The notes beneath the pieces are model-generated. The model saw only the letters and a list, made by a program, of their open reading frames with translations, ran no database searches and was not told the DNA's origin. From Paracentrotus lividus (Eukaryota > Echinodermata > Echinoidea > Camarodonta > Echinidae), in NCBI GenBank assembly GCA_940671915.1, contig CALNVZ010003433.1, forward strand, positions 33,791,377 through 33,855,376: 64,000 nucleotides of DNA. The letters are read 5' to 3'. This document shows positions 1-11,752 of this stretch, piece after piece. Numbering within the stretch: the stretch's first letter is position 1; each line of letters starts with the position of its first letter. The position numbers and the translations under genes are program-made.

Positions 1-439
1 AAAGAAGTTAACGAACGCTTCGTTGCCCATAACAACTAGCTCCACCCACTTTGCCCACCAAAATCCGAGGACGAACATACGTGCTCTGTAGCTTGATAAT
101 TTGACCGGAACAGTTGTAGGCCTTATTTCAAAAGTGAGGCCATTTTGCTTCCATTATAAAAGGCGAAATATTTGTATTTTGTACCCGACTGTGTAGACAA
201 CAATGGAAAGGCCTGGCGATATGTGAGGGGGTTCGGGTCAGCGAATATCTTGGATGGATCCAGAAGCTTTTTAGTTTAACTCACTAGTACTCATGAGCAA
301 ATTATTCCAAAAGTGCGGCCATTTTGCTTGAATTAGAGGGGGTGGGGTGTCTAAGCAGGAAAAAAACAATATGAAGACGACCACCATCAGCACCACGATG
401 ATCCCCGACCACCAAAACCACTTGGACACCCAACACCAG

Positions 440-600
440 TTACAGGGGCCGCGGAGCGTTTTTGAAAAAAAAAGGGGGGGGGGCTGAACAGCCTCAAAAT
501 CACAAATCTATGGTCATTTTTGCGTTTTTGTACACGTTTGCTGACAAAAGTGGGAGGGGGGGGGGGCTGAAGCCCCTCAGCCCCCGGCTCCACGGCCCCT
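440..600. repeat. Dispersed poly-G repeat family R1, copy 1
   Basis: A repeat with two G runs around a core containing TATGGTCATTTTTGCG and TTTTTGTACACG, ending in GC-rich text close to GGCTCCACGGCCCCTG. Related copies lie at about 7055-7280 (same orientation) and 19725-19890 (opposite orientation). Confidence 0.75.
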
Positions 601-654
601 GAGTTAAAACCAACATACCTCTTCTCCACCATTATACCATTATCACATCACCAT

Positions 655-968
655 AACAACACAACCATTACCATCACTTCTACCATTGCCATCACTAATA
701 TCACCAGCACTAGCACCATCATCACCACAACTATCAACGCCACCACCACCGCTACCACCATCACCACCACCACCACCACTCAAACTGCATCCCCACTCAC
801 CGTTGCATCTTGGCCTGAATAATGACTGATGACCTTTCTCCCACCTGGATGTCGTTTGGACCACTTGGTGATGTCGTACACATCACCGTCGTACACATCA
901 CCATCGACCACCACCATCACAACCACCACCACCACCACCACCACCACTCAAACTGCATCCCCACTCAC
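655..968. repeat. CCA/CAC/CAT-rich microsatellite blocks
   Basis: Imperfect (CCA)n/(CAT)n runs at about 655-780 and 900-948 flank the partial exon copy. Nearly identical flanking text (CAAACTGCATCC at 781 and 949) shows that the microsatellite was part of the duplicated unit or served as the recombination site. Confidence 0.8.
801..912 (-). pseudogene. Partial tandem copy of the FADS exon 1 3' end
   Basis: This is a second copy of the 3' half of the cytochrome b5 exon that lies at 969-1187, offset by 168 bp. It keeps the codons for [16 protein letters not shown] and the GTGAGT donor at 800-795. Over the aligned stretch I count four substitutions, all at third codon positions and all synonymous, plus a 15 bp in-frame duplication that repeats GDVYD. 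On the 5' side it runs into a CCA/CAC microsatellite, and an in-frame TGA lies just beyond, so it has no start codon of its own. It is either a dead exon fragment or an alternative exon kept by gene conversion. Confidence 0.75.
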
Positions 969-1187
969 CGTTGCATCTTGGCCTGAATAATGACTGATGA
1001 CCTTTCTTCCTCCTGGGTGTCGTTTGGACCACTTGGTGATGTCGTACACGTCACCATCGACCACCAACCATTTGTCATCTTCTTTGGTGTGCTTCCTCAC
1101 TTCCTCCCATGTGTACGTCATGTCCGTGTTCGTAGCGGTCTTCGTCGAGGTCGGTGATGACCGCAAGAGATCTTCCTTCTTGCACAT
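969..1187 (-). CDS. FADS2: Front-end fatty acid desaturase, first coding exon (cytochrome b5 domain)
   Basis: The exon encodes 73 residues beginning MCKKEDLL and ending GQDAT immediately before a GTGAGT donor (phase 0). Residues about 23-73 form the start of an N-terminal cytochrome b5 domain: [10 protein letters not shown], then [14 protein letters not shown] with the haem-ligand HPGG motif, then [11 protein letters not shown]. That order and spacing is typical of FADS1/FADS2-type delta-5/delta-6 desaturases, membrane enzymes of the ER that add double bonds between an existing one and the carboxyl end of polyunsaturated acyl-CoAs. The desaturase domain would lie in exons beyond the left edge of the window. 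A second in-frame Met (residue 23) could also be used. FADS1 and FADS2 types cannot be told apart from this exon, so the symbol is a family label. Confidence 0.8.
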
Positions 1188-1204
1188 CGTCTTCTCTGCA
1201 TGAA

Positions 1205-2960
1205 GGATGCGTTTATATAAGATGCAATGTTATTAAAGGGAAATACAACCCAAGAAGAGCATCAATTTATAGAAAAGCGTAGAATGAGAGAAGCTTCATT
1301 AAAATCGATTATAAACAGAGTGTTATAGAAGTTTGAAAAATCTCAAAAGATTTCTCGCAAGAAATTACTTGGAAAGTATAACTGATTTCGTGAACAACTT
1401 TCCACTTGTTTAATATACAATTTTTCATTTGTCCCATTATATTTCAAAGTGCATCTTACCCACTTCAGAGCTTAACATAATTATCCCATGGAAAAATATG
1501 TTTCACATCCTTATGTCTAGGTCAGAGGAAGACAATCAAGAGTCTGAAAAAATTAATGGGGGATATAATGAAAACCTCTATACAAATACAAATGGAGAAT
1601 TGCCCCGCAAAATCAGCCATTGATGATCCCAATAGAAAGTACAACAAGAATTGTCAAACTTCCATGACAATATTTTTTAAAGTGCTCCTCTCAGTTTCCT
1701 CTTAAAACCTCTCCCTGGATTGGTTAAGAATATTTAGGTCGAAGATGACTATCTAATATAGTATTTCAGTTACACCACCGGGTCAATGAGTCTGGGACAT
1801 AGGGGTAATGCAAATTTTGTATCTTTATTAGTCTGGTGTCGATGTGACAAGGCGGGTGATGGGCCCCTCAAAAGCCCCCCCCCCCTTATACACAAAAGTG
1901 GGTGAAATATAGGTAAAAAGTGGTGTCCCTTGGGCATCATATCGACCATTATATTGTGACTTTTAAAGATAAAAATTGCTTATACAGGCCCACCATTGTC
2001 CGCAAACCTCTAATTCTTGAAAACATTACTATAATCCACCATTTGGGGGGTATTGTTCGGTATTTGTTTTGATCGAGCACAATAGTGATGTCCTTCGGAA
2101 GGTATAGTCTGTTCATTGTAAAGACTTCACTATAGAATGATACAAAGACATGTTAATAATAGCACGTTTCTTATTATAATCTTATTGTAGACGGGTATGT
2201 TATCATGGCAACATTCCGTTGCCATTTTCTCATTAAAATTGAGAGATTCGACAAAAATTAAATAATGCGTATCAAAAGCATTTAGATTAATGAAATAACT
2301 AATATCTCATAGACTTATAATCAGTAAGACAGTCTTCGAAAATCCGTGTCAGCTGAATATATGAGATGATAACATATTTGAAAATATCCCTTATCATAAA
2401 AGTATCATGAAAATAACTGACACTACAAATATCACGAAAATGAAGTGCATCATTTCAGGACGGTAACGTTAGGTCTATTTTATTGGATTATTGGTAATGA
2501 ATCCATGCATTTCCCGTAATTATATGTTTTGACCACTACACTTTACATTCGCCAGGCACGCTAGGTCTGACCCGGCGATTTAATTAACTATAGCCGAGCA
2601 GACGGTGTTTTGAGGTCATTCACTCTATCGTACGATATAGTGAACAAAACAAACACAATATTTCGATTCTTATTTGTCTACTTTTACTTGGTCCTTTGCA
2701 TTCGAATCTGAGTGTTTAAAATAATTCTGACCAACTAATCGTTGAAGTATTATAACCCCTAAATGGCTCACTCAATTTTTTTTAATGAAGCTTTATCGAA
2801 AGATTATCGGGCTTTCAATGCGAGGTCATTTCCGTTGCCTTTCAGTTTCGTAACAAAAAAGAAACAAAGCCGATTGTGGATTGAGATTCAATATAATTAT
2901 GCCCACGTTCGTGATTGTAGCACCGATTAATAAATAAATGAAAAATAGCAATTTGTAAAA
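1205..2960. other. Intergenic sequence, no gene seen
   Basis: AT-rich sequence upstream of the FADS exon. It has short ORFs only, no splice-consistent coding run and no recognised protein. A TATATAA string at 1213-1219 sits upstream of the FADS ATG on the minus strand but is too close to the ATG to be a convincing promoter for that start. Confidence 0.5.
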
Positions 2961-2961
2961 A

Positions 2962-3009
2962 AACCAACAACAACAACAACAACAACAGCAACAACAACAA
3001 CAACAACAA
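2962..3009 (+). repeat. (CAA)n microsatellite
   Basis: CAA repeat with a single CAG interruption; unstable simple repeat in intergenic sequence. Confidence 0.95.
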
Positions 3010-3904
3010 AATTAGTCATGTCGATGAATAATATAATATACAAATGGTCGTTAAATCATAATACAAAACAAGAACAAAAACAAATAAAAACAAAAGCAAA
3101 AACAGAAACGGAAAAAAAAAAATTACATAGACCACAAACGCAACATTGGCTAGATGGGGGATAGTGATTTGAAAAACAAATTCAAATGATTCCGAGATAT
3201 ACTAGAAATTATGCGCATTACACAAAGCAGGGAAACCATATCAAAAGAGAATCGTACAATAATAGGCCTACTCAATGAATTTACTGAAGGCTTGTATGAA
3301 TCATGGGTTATGTAACACACAAAACACATTACACAAGCAATATACAACAGATACATTTACTGCAAAGAACTCACTATATCTGGCAATAAAACAATAGTGT
3401 AGCCCGCGTACCTGGGATGAATTCAAGGCAATGAGTCCAGTCGATCGAGGTAAATATCTCTCAAAAAGAAGAAAATTGTCGTTGTTGCATTAGCCGATGA
3501 AGTCGACGTTGCTACGTGTTGCAAGGCGAGTGGCAGTACGTCCTTTCTGAGAGTACTCGATTTTGATTCAAGGTTTTCAATTTCATCCATTCATATCGCC
3601 TATTTACCGGTGTTTTTTCCTCAACTTCATCTCGTCTGCGCCTTCCATACGTTTCGAACAAAAGCGCTCACGAATCGCGCGCATGCATGCATCCTAGTAG
3701 TCTGCAAGCTCAGACTCAAGTTTGACACCTTGACAAATTAATGTATAGGGTGGAGACTAGTCCCTAAATCCACTGCCTGTGTAGTCCAGGCGCGGATCCA
3801 GGGGGCACAGCGGGCCCGCCCCCCAAAAAAATATCCTTACACGAAAGTTCATGTAGTTTCATAAAGTTTGTATAGCTTTTTAGAACAGTTTATCATAATG
3901 ACCT

Positions 3905-4411
3905 AAAGAGCAAGTTCACCCTAGGCTGGATTAAATTGGTTTAAAAAGATGCAAACAAATAAAGGAAAAATATGAGTGAAGGTTTGGAGAAAATTGACCA
4001 AAAAATAATGAAGTTATGAATACAATTTTGATTTTGTGACGTCACATGCGAGCAGTTCTCCTATGTTTATGTAATGTAAATTCCATAAAGTGTCATTTTT
4101 TTTCCGGAAGACAATTAATATTTTTTTTTCACCTGTGCGGTCGATACTTAATCAAACATATGTTAATATACATGCCTCTATCAAATTGACCCATTCCTTT
4201 ATCAAGAACCATGAAAAAAGACAGATTTATGGAATTTACATACACAACACAACGGGAGAGCTGCTCTCACGTGACGTCACAGAATCAAAACTTTAAATAT
4301 TCATAACTTCGCTATTTTTGGTCGATTTTTATCAAACTTTCATTCACATTTTTCTTTTACTTTTCTGCATTTTTAAAACCTATAAAATTCCTGGGTGAAC
4401 TTCCCCTTTAA
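3905..4411. mobile_element. Palindromic MITE, family M1 copy 1
   Basis: The outer ends read AAAGAGCAAGTTCACCC and GGGTGAACTTCCCCTTT, inverted to each other. Inner arms carry ATGAGTGAAGGTTTG against its inverse in CAAACTTTCATTCACAT, and GATTTTGTGACGTCACATG against CACGTGACGTCACAGAATC. There is no transposase. A related copy interrupted by a SINE lies at 44878-45513. Confidence 0.75.
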
Positions 4412-4646
4412 ACACAGTAATTAATAGTAAACATCACTGTCTTAATCATCGTATTTTCCAAAATCGTTCGATGGATGCATTCTATTCCAGTCCCCCACTT
4501 GTGAATCAAAATAGCATCATTCCGAACTTTTCCTTGGAAGTGCGGTGGAAGTTTGTTAACCTTTTCATATCTCCTCATAGCTCAAACGATCGTATGACCG
4601 AAATATTGACAAAAGTTCATGTACATGTCATGATCAAGTCTATTTC

Positions 4647-4647
<1 letters not shown>

Positions 4648-4685
<38 letters not shown>

Positions 4686-4690
4686 CGTTT
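4648..4690 (+). repeat. (CT)n microsatellite
   Basis: Run of CT dinucleotides within a pyrimidine-rich tract that continues to about 4790. Confidence 0.95.
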
Positions 4691-5264
4691 TTTTTCTCTC
4701 TCTCGTCCCTAATATTATCTACCTTTCTGTCTTTTCTACCTGTCTTTACATATTCCTCTCTTTCCTTTTTATACAATTTCTCCCTTCTTCCCGTTAAAAA
4801 AAGGATGTTCATTTTTCTCCATCCTTTGAGTATATTTCGTAAATTGAAAGTTTGTTCACCTTCCACATATGTGAATCGTACGATCACATGACCATATGGT
4901 ATTGATGAAAAATTTGAATGAAAATGAGGCGATTTTTAATTGAATTTGCACTGTGGTCTTCCCTTGTTGTGAAATGGAAGTTCATTCACATTCGAGCGAC
5001 CTGACCTCATTTCAGGACTGAGGAGCGTATCACGAGACGAAATTTGTCTCAGGATCGAGGTAGATGATGCCTCTTGAAAATCATCGTGCGATGCATGTTC
5101 CGACAACCAAATTGCAAGAATTATAACATTTGTAAAAGGAAAAAGAATAAAGAAATCAAACGATCAAACCAAAGCCAATCACTTACCTAATTGGGACCAT
5201 AATATTATGCAAGAAGCATCTGTTTTGGTCCGAATGGACCCGGAATTGGGTAATTTTGATCCTT

Positions 5265-5932
5265 CATTTTAAGGGGAGGGGGGGGGGGGTTATAGGCAAA
5301 TTGCTACACTTCTATTTGGCTCATTTATGAAGAAATTAAAAGAAATAACCCTCCAAAACCATATATCAGTAGATAGGTTATATATCAAGGAATCTTATGG
5401 ACGAATAAAAGAAAATCACCAAAAATGCCTAATTAGCATAATTTATGCGAATTAGCCCTGTTTTGCAAAACAAAATAACTCAAGAATGGAATGTCTGTTG
5501 CTGTTCGATGATTTGCATGCTTATTGGTGAAATGTGTCTCTGGGGAATGGATGGATTAGAATTTTAAATAAAGTTTTAGTTTTCTGGTAATGATGTCATG
5601 AATATATAATTAGCTAAAAAACAATATAATATACAAAATAAAAAATACATTTTTTTTTTTAAATTCCAATCCATTCATTCCCCAGACATATGTTTAGAGA
5701 ACATCTGTGCAAAAAATGGAGTTATTTGTGAGTAAGGTATTTAGTAGTATTTTGGGTAAAAAGGGCTAATTTGCATAAATTATGCTAATTAGGCATTTTT
5801 GGTGATTTTTTTTTTCGTCCATAAGATTCCTTGATATATAACCTCTCTATTGATATATGGTTTTGAAGGGTTATTTCTTTTCATTTCTTCAGAAATGTAA
5901 CAATTTGCCTATAACACCCCCCCCCCTTAAGA
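5265..5932. mobile_element. Long palindromic foldback element M2
   Basis: Two arms of about 200 bp are inverted copies. The left arm runs from a G run through TTATAGGCAAATTG, CCATATATCAGTAGATAGG and AATCTTATGGACGAATAAAAG to TGCCTAATTAGCATAATTTATG. The right arm carries the same landmarks in reverse order and complement, ending TTGCCTATAACACCCCC. It has no ORF, so it is a non-autonomous element able to form a cruciform. Confidence 0.8.
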
Positions 5933-6274
5933 GGGAATTTCATAATTTCACGCTTTTAGATATGATATCCCTATGATAAACCTCTGTAACCTTATGTTTG
6001 TTTGATGATATGAGGTGGACACAATTTTTTTTGTTGGCTATGTGCAACATTATTTTATGAATCTTTTCATAGCGCTCTGATTATTATTCAAGAATAACAT
6101 GGGCATAATATCTGTTCACAGCCACCTTCAAAGCTGGAAAATTTTAATGTGTTTTCATAAAGATAGAAAATGATTAGATCACTCGCAGCCCAGCTGAATT
6201 ATGTAATTTTCACAAATAATGAAAATCCTTGGCTGGAATTGGGCAGCTTTTTACGCTATTTTTTAAATTAAAAA

Positions 6275-6279
6275 AAAAA

Positions 6280-6317
<38 letters not shown>

Positions 6318-6380
6318 TGATTATTATTTTATTTATTTATTTACTTTATTTATTATTATTATTATTTTTTTTTTTTTTTT
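6275..6380 (+). repeat. (TTTA)n microsatellite and T/G homopolymers
   Basis: TTTA repeats at about 6283-6362 are followed by a T run and a G run. The surrounding 5940-7050 shows nothing gene-like. Confidence 0.9.
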
Positions 6381-7054
6381 TGGGGGGGGGGGTAAATGCC
6401 TTAATTAACTCGGGATGAGGTGAGCAACACGCCACCTTCAAATAGCCTCTCAACAAGGCCAAAACTAAATTCTCAAGTCAATTGAGGAGGGGAAGGGGTG
6501 GTTGGGCTTATTCTTAAAAACGGTGAAATATAATAAATGCAGTAGGGGATTGGAAATCTGTTCTTGATGAAAGGCTACGATCGACTCGCACCATATTCCA
6601 ATCGATGCGCATGACCAAAATGTTTCTGGATTCGAAATGCTCGAACCATGAAAGAGGTTAAAGGTCAAGTACAAGTTTCGTCATAGTTTCCTCTTTCCTC
6701 GAATCTGAGATCAACGAACTTTCAGGTCTCATGATAAAGGTATACCGACAGCATGTTTTGATCGTGATTGGTGCAAAGGTTGAATAGAATAGGCCTATAT
6801 GATTCGTATAATAATTAATATCATTTATTTCCTTTTTCTAATTTTCATTCCATCGTACAGTTGCTTCTCTCTCATCATGAATGTGTCCTCTTTGTTTTGA
6901 ACTATCTCCCCACTTTCACTTGCCATTATTTGTTTTTCATTTCCTCCATCTAGTGCCTACTCCTTGACTTGAGCAAAGTAGATTATACTGCTAGCAAAGA
7001 CCCATGGATGAGATTCCAATTTTGTCTTCTATTTTTACATGTTCAGCCCATCGG

Positions 7055-7280
7055 GGGCCGCAGAGTGTTTTTGAAAGTGTGTGCGGGGGGGGGGGGGGGG
7101 CTGAGCCAAAATTGGGGATAGGGCTGAACAGGCTAAAAATTCAAGTCTATGGTCATTTTCTCGTTTTTGTACACGAAGTTTGCTGAAAAAAAAATAGAAG
7201 GGGTCATTAGCCCCACCCCAGCCCCCGGCTCTGCGACCCATGCCCCCCCCCCACTTTCAAAACGTACCGCGGCCCCTACC
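7055..7280. repeat. Dispersed poly-G repeat family R1, copy 2
   Basis: It shares CTATGGTCATTTTCTCG and TTTTTGTACACG with the copy at 440-600 and is bounded by G/C runs and text close to CCGCGGCCCC. Confidence 0.75.
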
Positions 7281-7559
7281 ATGCTCAGAATGAGAGGGGA
7301 AAAAAAAGACTTCTAGAATCCTGCGACAGCGGCTACTTCTTTTCTTCTCTTTCTTTGTTTTGCTATTACTCCACGACTCCTCGCCCTCCACTTACATAAA
7401 TACATAAAAGTAGAATACAGTGTTTATCAAATAATATATTTTTTTATATGCAATAAAACTAGATGAATCTTCGACCGCGCACGGTCGGAAGGCATGCCTC
7501 CGTATTGCCACATCGGAAAAAAAAAGGCATGCGCATGTTGAGTATTTTACATCCATTTA

Positions 7560-8275
7560 TACCATGACATCTTTGAGATATTGACCCCAAATCTATTAAA
7601 GTTGTATCATCAGAATTATTTCCAACTCAGGAAGGATGGCTACTGATGTAATAAAAAGGATAAACATGTTTAAGTTGATCTGTCAAAGGTCCTTCAGAAA
7701 TTGCACAAACGAGTCATTTACATAAATAACCAGTGACCTTTGATGTCCTGACCTCAAAAATCTAATCAGTTCATCTTTCCTCCCACATGACCCAAGTTTG
7801 AAGTTGATCCATAAAACGGTTCAGAAGTTACAGCAAGAACGTGCCATTTTCATGTATACAATAACATCTGTGACCTTTGACCTCATGACCCTAAAATCTA
7901 ATCAGTTCATTGCCCCTCCCATAGGCACACATTACCCCAGTTTGAAGTTGACCCGTCAAACGGTTTTTAAGTTATGGCGAGAACGAGCCATTTTCATGCA
8001 TACAATGACCTCTGTGACCTTTGACCTTTGACTTAATGACCCCAAAGTCTAATCAGATCATTGTCCCTACCATATGCATACATGATCCAAGTTTGAAAGT
8101 GATCCGTCAAACGGTTCTTAAGTTATCGCAAGAACGAAAACGGGACGGGCGTACGGACGGACGGACGGACAACCCGAAAACATAATGCCTCCGGCACCAC
8201 CTTCGGTGGCGGAGGCATAAAAATTAAAAAAAACATTGCCTGCGGCAAGACTTCGTCGCGGAGGCATATAAAAGA
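7560..8275. repeat. Dispersed repeat with internal ~135 bp tandem units and DR1-like motifs
   Basis: Internal units repeat the phrases AAGTTGA(T/C)CC, CAAACGGTT..AAGTTA, AACG..CCATTTTCATG and GTGACCTTTGACC, about three times. The right end holds a GGAC run at about 8150-8173, then CATAATGCCTCCGG and an inverted TTCGGTGGCGGAGGCAT, with a second end copy at 8236-8266. The layout is that of a widespread non-coding element of marine invertebrates. Confidence 0.75.
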
Positions 8276-8279
8276 GATG

Positions 8280-9520
8280 TTTCAGATGTTTATTTACACC
8301 AAGTGGTGTGGTGAGATTTTGTATGGAAACTAATCTAACATGGAATCTATTAGGTTCTGATGGCACAATGTTAACACCAGTATTTTGCATGGTTTGATGT
8401 TAGCCTATACTGCATAATTATAACAGACCAGGGAAGTTGTCGGGGGGGGGGGGTAATTGTCCTCGAAACGTATAAACAGTCATTATTATTGTCTCACTCT
8501 CTCCCTTTGTTCTCTATACAATGCGTGAAAAAATGGACTAAAACTATCTTTAATAATATTAAACAAAGAAATATAAATCCAAACAATGATTTTCGTTTTT
8601 AGTACACACAGAAATAATCCATGCATTTAATTAAACATTCAACTTCATTCCCAATACAGAAGCCAAAAACAAAATAAAATTTACCGGCACTTTGTGACAT
8701 GGGTATAGTAAGGAACAAAATTTACAAATTATTCTAAAATGTAGCTTACATAGTTGGCATAATCAATTTAAATTGCTATCGAGTATACATGTACATCGAA
8801 ACACATCGATATTCTATATACTCTGAACTTTGACTTGATTCAAGTCGAACTATGAGTTGAGGCGGTTTTACGTGAAATGAACTTCCAATATTATCTTAAG
8901 TTGGAGACATTTGGTGTCAATTATGTGCAATATCCGCAAAATATATCTGTATATATTTTGTTGAGAAACCAGACCAAATTATTAGAAATAAATTGGTCGG
9001 GTTTCTCAACAAAAACAAAATTATCTTATTTTCCATGTAAACTAACGGAAAACACTCGCCTTTGCCAAAAACAGTGCGGATTCTGATTTCAGAGCAAAAA
9101 TAGCAAATTTATTATGCAGTACTACAGTTGCATGTCTTTCTTTTTTTGAAGAAAATGACTGTGTTTATAATAAAATATATTCAATTACGCGATGTGCGTT
9201 TACATTTAATGCAAGAGCGACACATTTTTGCATTGCATATTATGCATGTTTATACAAGACTTCAACGGTTCACAAACAGTCCCCACTTCTTAAGTGACCA
9301 GTTACAAGTAAAGTTGAACACAACGTGTCCATTATAGCTGCGATACACACACTTGTCGAAAACAAACAATAATAATAATCTTTTTATTTCTATCTCAAAG
9401 AAATATTCTCCATGTAAGGATAATCGAATCTATAGAATATGGATTGTAAGATCGTGGAGTTTGCAACGTACAAAACGCCATTCAATTTTTGTTCGCTTAC
9501 CCTACACTTTCAAACCTAAT
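8280..9520. other. Intergenic sequence, no gene seen
   Basis: AT-rich sequence with a G run at 8441. ORFs are short and unsupported, and I see no repeat structure apart from scattered inverted fragments. Confidence 0.45.
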
Positions 9521-9523
9521 CCT

Positions 9524-9663
9524 GGGGGGGCATTTCATGAAAGGACTTGTCGGACGTTTTATCCGACAAACTGTTATAAGCTACTGAAATGCTTGCATCT
9601 GATTGGCTGAGAGCAAATTTGTCGGATAAAATGTCTGACAAGTCCTTTGATGAAATGCCCCCC
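9524..9663. mobile_element. Short palindromic MITE M3, copy 1
   Basis: Ends GGGGGCATTTCATGAAAGG and CCTTTGATGAAATGCCCCC are inverted; inner arms carry GTCGGA..TTTTATCCGACA inverted. About 140 bp, with no coding content. Confidence 0.85.
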
Positions 9664-9710
9664 TGCTTATTACTGCGCAAAGGCAGCGGGGTCATCGACT
9701 TGATAGCACC

Positions 9711-9841
9711 TGGGGGCATTTCATCAAAGGACTTATCGGACATTTTATTCGCTCTCAGCCAATCAGATGCAAGCATTTCAGTAGCTTATAACAGTTTGTC
9801 GGATAAAACGTCCGACAATTCCTTTCGTGAAACGCTCCCCT
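9711..9841. mobile_element. Short palindromic MITE M3, copy 2 (inverted)
   Basis: The same element as at 9524-9663 in the opposite orientation: the spacer CTCTCAGCCAATCAGATGC is the reverse complement of the spacer in copy 1. The two copies are only about 50 bp apart, forming a larger inverted pair. Confidence 0.85.
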
Positions 9842-9954
9842 GGAGGTCTCATAACTACGCGAGCGGGGAGAATACTGGTACACCTAGCATGGCATCCTCT
9901 ACGTTGAAAACTCCAAGATTGTGTGCCATTAAACTACCCATATCACTCTGCATT

Positions 9955-10100
9955 CCTGGGGGCGTTTCATGAAAGGACGGACGTTTGATCCGACAAGTCC
10001 TACTTCATCCGACAGTTACCATGGTAACAATGCTTCTGAGCCAATCAAAATCAAGTAAAGATGTCAGATCTGACAACTTGTCAGACAAGAAATGTTGATG
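9955..10100. mobile_element. Diverged MITE M3, copy 3
   Basis: Starts TGGGGGCGTTTCATGAAAGG and carries GATCCGACAAGTCC and GACAACTTGTCAGACAAG; the distal end has decayed. Confidence 0.65.
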
Positions 10101-10104
10101 AAGT

Positions 10105-11745
10105 GCTTTTTTGAATTCACTAAAAAAACATCGCGTTCTAAACATGCACGGCAACTGAAAACTCTCTCTCAAAAACTTTTTTTTACCAAAAAATAAGTTT
10201 GAAATAAATTGCATATGTGCCAACTCCCTGTAACACATTTAACAATATCAAATAGCATTGTAGCCAAATAAAAAGATCGACTCCCTGTACATGATTGCAA
10301 AGAATGTATGTGTTACAATGTAACCTAATATTTTTGCTGTTATACATTATAACAATTTTCATTAGGTAAATTTACACACATTGAAACACACTCTGTTTTA
10401 ATCACCGAAAGAACAATTTTGAAAGAAAACTGAATATTCTAATTTGAATATAAACGGGTGCGCGTGTATTAAACAATCATCTGATAATATGACGATTCCT
10501 TGAAAATGTCATACATTCATGAAAATGTCATACATAATCTATTTTTTTATTTTTTTTACCACAAATGTAAATTTACAGGTGTACCCGAACAAAAATATTA
10601 CACAGTTGCTTTATCAATACCTTTTGTATTATTCTATTATTATTCTTCATAGGTCAAACTTTATTAATATATACAAATGTATGCCTTGATTAACGAAAAT
10701 ATCTTTGTTTAATACCTATGTTTGAATACGTATCTATATCAAGACATTAAATATAATATTCTTACGTCTTTCTTTTAAAAAATATATAAAATAATAAACT
10801 GGCTTTTTTTTTTGCAGTTAACGTTGCATACCATCGGCAGTCAATTACTGAAGATAATATATGCATCTCAAGTAATGCGACTGAGATTTTGTGTGTGTAT
10901 ATATAATTGATGAGCTGACGGTAATTAATTAGCTTTAATTTCGTTTGAGTTTTATATGAATGCGTGAAGACAATTGGCCAAATTACCTCAATACAGTAAA
11001 CGAAACAACATTTGCCGAAGTAAACGTTGTTCACCATACATATGTCTCATGTTAAATCTCTTTCAGGACTTGTTATCATTTGTTCAAATGCGCATGCACC
11101 CATTGATTTTGCGTAGATTAAATACATCAGGTCAATATTCCGTCGTCACATATTTTCAGATCATTCGCATACCTTGCGTCAAGCTACGTCAAACGGTTGC
11201 GCTCAGTGCCCTATCAGACTGCGTCATATTGCGGACAATGCATGAGTTAGCGGCAAATATTCTACCGCTTTGAAGAAAGGCGTTAAGTGTATACTGTGTA
11301 TACATGTAGGCACTAATGTCATCATCTTCTTACACATGTTGACGAGTTAACTTTTGATGGAGTATGAATTGTTTAGTTGGTTCACCTTGGAAACGGACCG
11401 CCATTTTTCAACGCAATGCTACAAAGCAGTTCAAGGAAATTCACGCTATCTCAACAGCGAAGACCGTTTAACAAGTGCGAATATATATACATTTGACATG
11501 TTGCTCATGAATTATGTTTCGATATTTCCGGCGCTAAGGATGTTAATTTGGGTTTTGACGCAAAGGCATTGTACTTGCGCTTCCCACGAACTTGCTAATA
11601 ATTTTCAGAAAATAATAGAACTTTGGGTGCCATTTTATCGAAAGCATAGAGAAGGGTTTTGAGATAAGTAAACCCCTGTAATCTAAGCAGTGTTCAGTCC
11701 TTAGATAAACTTAATTCTTACAAAATAAATAATGAAATCTATGGC
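10105..11745. other. Intergenic sequence, ORFs unassigned
   Basis: Contains open frames of 99 and 102 codons on the plus strand (10974-11273, 11354-11662). Their translations match nothing I recognise, there is no repeat structure, and no splice partner is evident. They are probably chance ORFs. Confidence 0.4.
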
Positions 11746-11752
11746 GATGGGC

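Noticed and set aside
1208..1222. TATA box for FADS
   Set aside because: At the usual TATA-to-TSS distance, transcription would begin at the ATG; the string is common in AT-rich sequence.
11354..11662. 102-codon plus-strand ORF
   Set aside because: No family recognised, no repeat or splice support; probably chance.
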